DNA of 24,791 nucleotides, from contig JAAAJB010000533.1 in the NCBI GenBank assembly GCA_016098155.1, forward strand, positions 1 through 24,791, given 5' to 3'. The notes below the pieces were generated by a model, which had not been told where the DNA came from, ran no database searches, and worked only from the letters and a program-made list of their open reading frames with translations. The DNA comes from Actinomortierella ambigua (taxonomy: Eukaryota; Mortierellomycota; Mortierellomycetes; Mortierellales; Mortierellaceae). Position 1 is the first letter of the stretch. Each line of letters starts with the position of its first letter. A program made the position numbers and the translations under genes. Positions 20,538-24,791 of this stretch are shown here, piece by piece.

Positions 20538-21089
20538 GTTGAAAAAAAAATCCCTTTTGGTGTCTCTCTGTGATTATGTCACCAAAGCCAAAACTTTTGT
20601 AGTTTTCATATCTGTGGAGACGTGCCTACATTCTAAACCCTAAATAGGGGGGACGAGAGATATACATTGACTGCAATTTTGCGAGGCAAAGCGAATTGCT
20701 CATCCCGCGCGAGTCTTCATGATACTGGCAATGGCGCAAGAGGTAAAACTATGATTGCAGGTGGTATGTCTGAGTGAAATAAGCAGTTCCAGCCACCACG
20801 AAGGTAACCGAAGCCTAGTGTAATAGTGCTTTCCCGCTCCTCACTCCAGGAGGTGCGTTGGTTAGGTAGCAGGTGGTTGGATAGCTAGAGCTATGCTTAT
20901 AGTGAGTGCTCTTTCCGAACCGAGATTATCCGTTTTTTTCTACGACCTTGATAGGCGTAGCTTCGGATTGTATTATATACTCATTTGGGTAGAGTAGAGA
21001 CGCGAAAACATTGGGAGACTGTATGTCGTGTTGGAAGAAGAGGTAGACTACCTTGCGTTCTACGGGGTGTGATGTAGACACAATGGATT
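20538..21089. other. Gene-free spacer
   Basis: I see no gene, RNA or repeat I can support between unit 2 and the third, shorter copy. Confidence 0.5.
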
Positions 21090-21292
21090 TAGTTCGTGTT
21101 CAAGCCGTATAGTCTCTTTTTTCGATCATGCTTGTGGATCTATCTTTCGACCTCAAGATCCAATGCAATGCCTATTTCTCGGGTCACCCGTCTCTTGGAA
21201 CTACGTAGTACACAACTGCAGGAGCATGAGAACAGACCACGAACCGAAATGTGCATGCGGGATGAAGCACGCCCAACGCCAACACAAACTCA

Positions 21293-21300
21293 TTTAAAAG
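21293..21300 (+). promoter_or_regulatory. TATA-like box of peptide gene 3
   Basis: TTTAAAAG stands where copies 1 and 2 have TATAAATA, upstream of a comparable CA-rich leader. Confidence 0.45.
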
Positions 21301-21404
21301 ACCACGCCATTCCTCACCACATCAGCAGCATCTTCATTCAAACGCGCTAGTCGCTCCCCTCTTCGAGACTCCAACCCTTCGCGATCACTTGAACAACAAC
21401 GACA

Positions 21405-21499
21405 GTATGCACACCTTCGCATCATGAAGCACCCTCACATAATTTTGTCACCGTACGTCGCAGATTCCTAATCGCAACAATTTTTTTTACTTTGCTTAG
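21405..21499 (+). other. 5'-UTR intron of peptide gene 3
   Basis: A 95-base GT-AG intron (donor GTATGC, branch-like TCCTAATC, acceptor GCTTAG). As in the other copies, it ends on the base before the ATG. Confidence 0.65.
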
Positions 21500-21760
21500 A
21501 TGGTTTCCCTTACTCGTCCCATGCTCATCGCCCTCGTGTGCCTTGTGACCTTTGCGCACGCGGAAGCAAACTCCAACTCCATCACTCCGGAAGTGAGTGC
21601 GGATACCCCCAGCACCGAAGCATTTTCCTTGGAATCAGAGAACCCCGAAGTCATCCCAAAGACTTGCTACAGATGCCCATTTCCTTGCAATGACAAGTAC
21701 TGCTGCAACAGTGGGTGCTGCCTCCCTCGCGGCCTGGGCTGCCGCTGCTGTGCTATATAA
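21500..21760 (+). CDS. Secreted 10-cysteine peptide, copy 3 (diverged)
   Basis: An 86-residue precursor. The signal peptide (MVSLTRPMLIALVCLVTFAHA) clearly matches the other two copies. The linker (about residues 22-55) is acidic and unrelated in sequence. The core keeps all ten cysteines and the flanking CYRC, PC and GLGCRCC, but one loop is a residue shorter: C-x2-C-x3-C-x4-CC-x3-CC-x6-C-x-CC. Loop residues have changed heavily (PFPCNDKYCC against TPPCSHGRCC) while the cysteine framework is kept, so the fold is probably under selection while surface residues vary. The protein ends CAI instead of CV. Role unknown, presumably secreted as in the other copies. Confidence 0.85.
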   Translation: MVSLTRPMLIALVCLVTFAHAEANSNSITPEVSADTPSTEAFSLESENPEVIPKTCYRCPFPCNDKYCCNSGCCLPRGLGCRCCAI

Positions 21761-21914
21761 GGGGTTACCATTAGGGCGATCTTTCAAATTTCGGACAGCC
21801 TTCGGAACTAGCCTACGCTAAGAGCACCAGACGCATACCCTGTGCAAAGCAACAGTGCCTACTCAAGTTCTCGCTGTTTGCTACATCAATGTAGGGCGAC
21901 GCTGTTCTAAACCC

Positions 21915-21920
21915 AATAAA
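21915..21920 (+). terminator. Poly(A) signal of peptide gene 3
   Basis: AATAAA 155 bases after the stop, in CCCAATAAAATCG, similar to the other copies. Confidence 0.7.
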
Positions 21921-21930
21921 ATCGTTTCCA

Positions 21931-22398
21931 AAATCCTTCAGTTGGTCATGCAAAACTGTATGTCGACGTGAAAAAGCGAGCAGTTGCCGACTCTGGCAGT
22001 GACGATGAAGGCTATGCTACGAACAGTATTCTTTCGACCCTTGTCCTTCATTAGGAATATGCTCTTCGTGCAGTATACTGTAACTTACATTTTCGTGAGC
22101 TTCACACTAAAATGTGTATACCCAAAAAAAAAAATCAAAGGAATGCCATAGAGATAAAGAGGGGCGCCAAAATGGTCAATGGGGCGGAGAAGGAGTGGGA
22201 CGAGGAGGAAAAGGGGGGCGTCAAAAGGATCAAGGGAACACAGAAAGAGCAAAATACAATAAAGATGTTACTGTATTTCGCTGGTCCTTTTTCAAAGACA
22301 CTTGCCAGCAGATATGAGGAAGAACTAGCGGCCTCGCCCAACTTCGCCGCCCAAGGGCTAATCACCGTCATACACTGGTGAATTGTGTCGATAGGACA
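21931..22398. other. Spacer, includes one purine-rich repeat arm
   Basis: No gene is supported. A short open frame at 21941-22054 (ending DSGSDDEGYATNS, then ILSTLVLH) looks coding-like but has no start or partner exon. A purine-rich segment at 22164-22254 resembles 23396-23475. Confidence 0.35.
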
Positions 22399-22404
22399 TT
22401 TATT
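22399..22404 (-). terminator. Poly(A) signal of the 12-cysteine protein gene
   Basis: TTTATT on the plus strand is AATAAA on the minus strand, about 45 bases downstream of the stop at 22449. Confidence 0.65.
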
Positions 22405-22448
22405 TGTTTTTGTTTGTGTCGCTTGCTGACCTGGCAGGCGCCTTACAG

Positions 22449-22793
22449 CTAAGAGTCGTCCTTTTTACAATCAGCTTCGACATAATTGCATATTGCGACA
22501 GGGTTTCCCTCTTGGTTGTTTGTACACATGCAGTCAACGCATGGTTCTGAAGCTTGAAATGATTCACAGACCGCCTCCAGCTTTGGGTCCAAGCAATTGC
22601 CGTCCCCAACACGGCATATTGGAGTTTTAAGATAAGAGTCATATCCGCAATGCAACGTCGATGTTTGGCCTTGGAAGAGAGCACAAAAATTGTCGCATTT
22701 TGCTTGGTGGACAGGGCTGCAATTTGCATACACGGAAAGGGTGAATGCAGCCAAGATGGTGATAGAGCCAAGAACACCGACTTTTGGATGCAT
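22449..22793 (-). CDS. Secreted 12-cysteine protein, unknown family
   Basis: A 114-residue precursor on the strand opposite the 10-cysteine genes. ATG at 22793 gives a typical signal peptide (MHPKVGVLGSITILAAFTLS, cleavage expected at VYA-N). The mature part of about 90 residues has twelve cysteines spread along it (NCSP, KCDNFC, HCG, ICRVGDGNC, VCES, PCVDCMC, ICN, DCKK), enough for six disulfides. It ends in a short charged tail (CKKDDS). The cysteine pattern does not match the 10-cysteine family, and I do not recognise a named domain. An in-frame extension upstream of 22793 has no ATG and contains a good intron acceptor, so the start is well placed. Expected to be an extracellular structural, inhibitory or interaction protein; this is inference. 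Confidence 0.8.
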   Translation of the reverse strand: MHPKVGVLGSITILAAFTLSVYANCSPVHQAKCDNFCALFQGQTSTLHCGYDSYLKTPICRVGDGNCLDPKLEAVCESFQASEPCVDCMCTNNQEGNPVAICNYVEADCKKDDS

Positions 22794-22806
22794 CGCTAGG
22801 ATGAAC

Positions 22807-22901
22807 CTGCCAAAAGGGTTGAACAAAGCGCTGGTCAGCCTTAGGTACAAGTGCAGCTACTCTTGGATGAAAAAAAAAAGACAACCCTGCTGGATTCTTA
22901 C
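22807..22901 (-). other. Probable 5'-UTR intron of the 12-cysteine gene
   Basis: On the minus strand a GTAAGA donor at 22901 and a TTGGCAG acceptor at 22807 enclose 95 bases with a branch-like GGCTGACC. The acceptor lies 13 bases before the ATG. Confidence 0.5.
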
Positions 22902-23201
22902 GAGAAACTGGTCAAAAATGAAAGGATAAGGATCCCGTACTTGCAAACGTTCGTGTGAGCGTCTTGAATAGGTCTGGGAAGGTGTCTAGAGCAGTGTGTC
23001 CTGTGAGAGTTTTGAGTGCCACCGTGGATTAAAGTCGTGGGGATAATCGGGTTAGTGGTAGCTCATAGCAGGTCTCGTTGATCAGGATCCAATGATGTTG
23101 TCTTAACGCCTAACCTGGAGCGGAAAGAGGAGGGGGATTTGGTTGGTCTGGCAGCTCGATGGGATTTGCAGTGGTTCTCATGAGTGTGTGGGCGTAAGTT
23201 G

Positions 23202-23209
23202 CTTTTATA
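23202..23209 (-). promoter_or_regulatory. Probable TATA box of the 12-cysteine gene
   Basis: TATAAAAG on the minus strand, about 410 bases upstream of the ATG. That leaves room for a leader containing the proposed intron. Confidence 0.5.
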
Positions 23210-23696
23210 GGTCAAGAGAGTTGATATCATGGAGACTTTGGTTAGTTCAGGAGAGAGACCAAGGGCATGGCGAAGAGGAAGAATGACTAACATCAAGAGC
23301 ATCAGGAGGGATGCCAAAAAAGAGAGAGGTCGGCCCAAAAAATCAAGGAACGAGGGGACGCTAAATAAGGTCAAGGGGATGCAGATGAAGGGCGCGCGCC
23401 AAGTGACCAAAAGGGGCGGAAGGAGGAAGGAAAAAGCGACGACAAAAGTATCAAGGGAGCGCAGAAAGAGAAATGTTTTTATGATAGGGTTGTGTCTGGA
23501 TGCGGGGTGGCCACTTGTGTGGATATCATAAAACAGCTCTTTACTTCTGAGTACCTCAGACTTTAAATATTTGTTTAATAGTTGTGAGTAGTGTAGAAAA
23601 TGGAGAGCGAAGGAGAGCCGCATCTTGAGCATCCGGATGGACGACTCGAAATCTCAAAGTGTATCACGCATCATGCTCTGTGCCGTGTGTGCCCTG

Positions 23697-24767
23697 TCAA
23701 TCTTGATCAAACTGCCTGCTTTCGTGAGCGAAGTTTGCCAGCTTGGATATTTCATCCAGCGCACTCTTGACTGTGTCATTGCCCCCCTCCCTTCCCACTT
23801 TTTTTTTTTTTTTTTTTTTTTTGTTTTCGGAGCTCTCGCTCCCTGTCCCGGGCCGGCTTTGCGTGTATGAGACAACTCGTTCACGTGTCATGCTTTCATC
23901 CCGTACGAAGTTTTTCAGCTCTAGGCCCTGTGCAATCTGCAAGCCCAGCAGATGGCGTAGCAGAGGTGTTGCTAGCAGCCTGGGCAACGAAAGCGCTGAT
24001 GGAGGGAGACCCGCCTTGAACTATTCGTAAATGGCAGATATACACAGGTGATGATACGATGTCTGTTTGCCGCCCTCCCCTTCGTTCGTCTTTACTCACT
24101 TCAAATTACTCTGAGCAACGGGCATGCCCCAGTTGACGTGTGTATCATTCTCTTGTCGTGTCACTGCCGCCGTCTTGTTCATAGTCGTGAGCTTATAATA
24201 TGTTCCGGCAAAGACAATATGTCGCTGTCCACGGCTGGTGACTAGACCCAGACGGGCAGCAGTCGTCTTGACGCTACCATCGCCGCCGCTCTGCTGTTTT
24301 GTGCTGCAGCTGCAGATGCTGTTGGAAGTTGGCGTGGACTGAACAGCATTTTGCAACTTTGATCTAGTAGTACGACTGCTGTCGAAGTTCTCGGCGACCT
24401 TGTCCTACAGGCACTTTCTTGTACACTGTCTGTTTAACACATGGTGATTGGCAATCTACGTGAACGATAGTTGGTATCCGCGGCGGTCTTCTTTCAATGT
24501 TTCTTGAGCGTTTCCTAAAAGTTGCACGCTGATCGTGTAGGCGGGACGAAAATCCAAACGATGATCGCTGACATCGTGTCAGAAAATCTGGAGAGCCAAA
24601 CATCGAGAGCAATGATGCGCTTATCCACAGAGCACCCTGCATGGCAACTGAGTGTCTTTCCAAAAAGTCACCAACCCGCCCGTTTGCTCCCTACGTCTGA
24701 CTTCTGTCTGCTTAAACTTCAAGTCGCTTGGTATCTTTTTTGTTACGGTCGAGGCAAACATCGCCAT
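23697..24767 (-). CDS. Weak multi-exon candidate gene, unknown product
   Basis: A tentative model joins 24767-24672, 24404-24100 and 23979-23697 in phase (227 residues). The better parts are exons 2 and 3: a GTGAGT donor at 24099 and a pyrimidine-rich GCCCAG acceptor connect QENDTHVNWGMPVAQSNL to LLATPLLRHLLGLQIAQGLE without a stop. The frame then runs to a TGA at 23697 through KSALDEISKLANFAHESRQF. Exon 1 (MAMFASTVTKKIP) is a guess. Doubts: no recognisable domain, and a run of 24 A on the coding strand read as eight lysines, whose length alone decides the frame. It could be a real hypothetical gene or a remnant. Confidence 0.28.
23799..23822 (+). repeat. Homopolymer run of 24 T
   Basis: An uninterrupted T run (A on the minus strand) inside the weak candidate gene at the right end. 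Confidence 0.85.
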
Positions 24768-24791
24768 CTATATCAGGTTTCTGGCAGAGAG

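Larger units (their letters stand above)
21090..21930 (+). repeat. Third, partial copy of the duplication
   Basis: Only the last 0.8 kb of the unit is recognisable, beginning near a shared GTTCAAGCC...GTAGTCTCT-like string (compare 14690-14715) and ending at the poly(A) signal. It is much more diverged than units 1 and 2, so it is older or evolves faster. Confidence 0.7.

Noticed and set aside
21941..22054. Short coding-like frame ending in DSGSDDEGYATNS and a stop
   Set aside because: Only 37 codons without a start, no partner exon, and an open stretch of this length is common by chance.
23229..23531. Plus-strand Lys/Arg-rich frame
   Set aside because: It results from purine-rich low-complexity sequence upstream of the minus-strand 12-cysteine gene and has no domain.

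Overview
The window reads as nuclear DNA of a filamentous fungus. Genes carry short GT-AG introns of about 95 to 280 bases, several with clear branch sites. Poly(A) signals are AATAAA, and one protein is a chitin-synthase-activator (Skt5/Chs4-like) fragment ending in a CaaX box. JMJD6, IFRD and SMNDC1 homologues together, which typical yeasts lack, fit an early-diverging lineage such as Mortierellomycotina/Mucoromycota. That placement is inference.

Left half, about 2.0 to 11.5 kb, is a housekeeping block. It holds a five-exon JMJD6-type JmjC oxygenase (-), divergent from a five-exon IFRD-family gene (+). Next come the last two exons of enolase (-), whose remaining exons are missing, and the last exon of an Skt5-like Sel1-repeat protein (+). 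These two broken genes meet in a 143-base stretch containing a run of 27 T. They are followed by a Tudor-domain splicing factor of the SMNDC1/SPF30 family (+) and a small three-exon gene of unknown function with a His-rich tail (-). The first 2 kb hold microsatellites and coding-like scraps, none convincing as an intact gene.

Right half, about 11.5 to 24.8 kb, is repeat-rich and gene-poor. A unit of about 3.4 kb (12084-15510) recurs in the same orientation at 16761-20537, and its last 0.8 kb recurs a third time at 21090-21930. Each copy ends in one small gene for a secreted peptide with a 10-cysteine C-terminal core. All three genes have a core promoter, a 5'-UTR intron whose acceptor AG touches the ATG, and a poly(A) signal about 155 to 170 bases after the stop. 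The second unit also carries a 332-base insert that is absent at the matching site of the first unit; it resembles a non-autonomous hAT-type element. Inside both long units is a 33-codon block whose differences are mostly silent, the trace of a second, now damaged, coding sequence. A fourth secreted protein, unrelated and with 12 cysteines, lies on the minus strand at 22.4-22.8 kb. A weak multi-exon candidate occupies the right end.

The best candidate for an undescribed system is the tandem family of 10-cysteine secreted peptides with its conserved gene architecture. I do not recognise the cysteine pattern as a named family and cannot search for it here.
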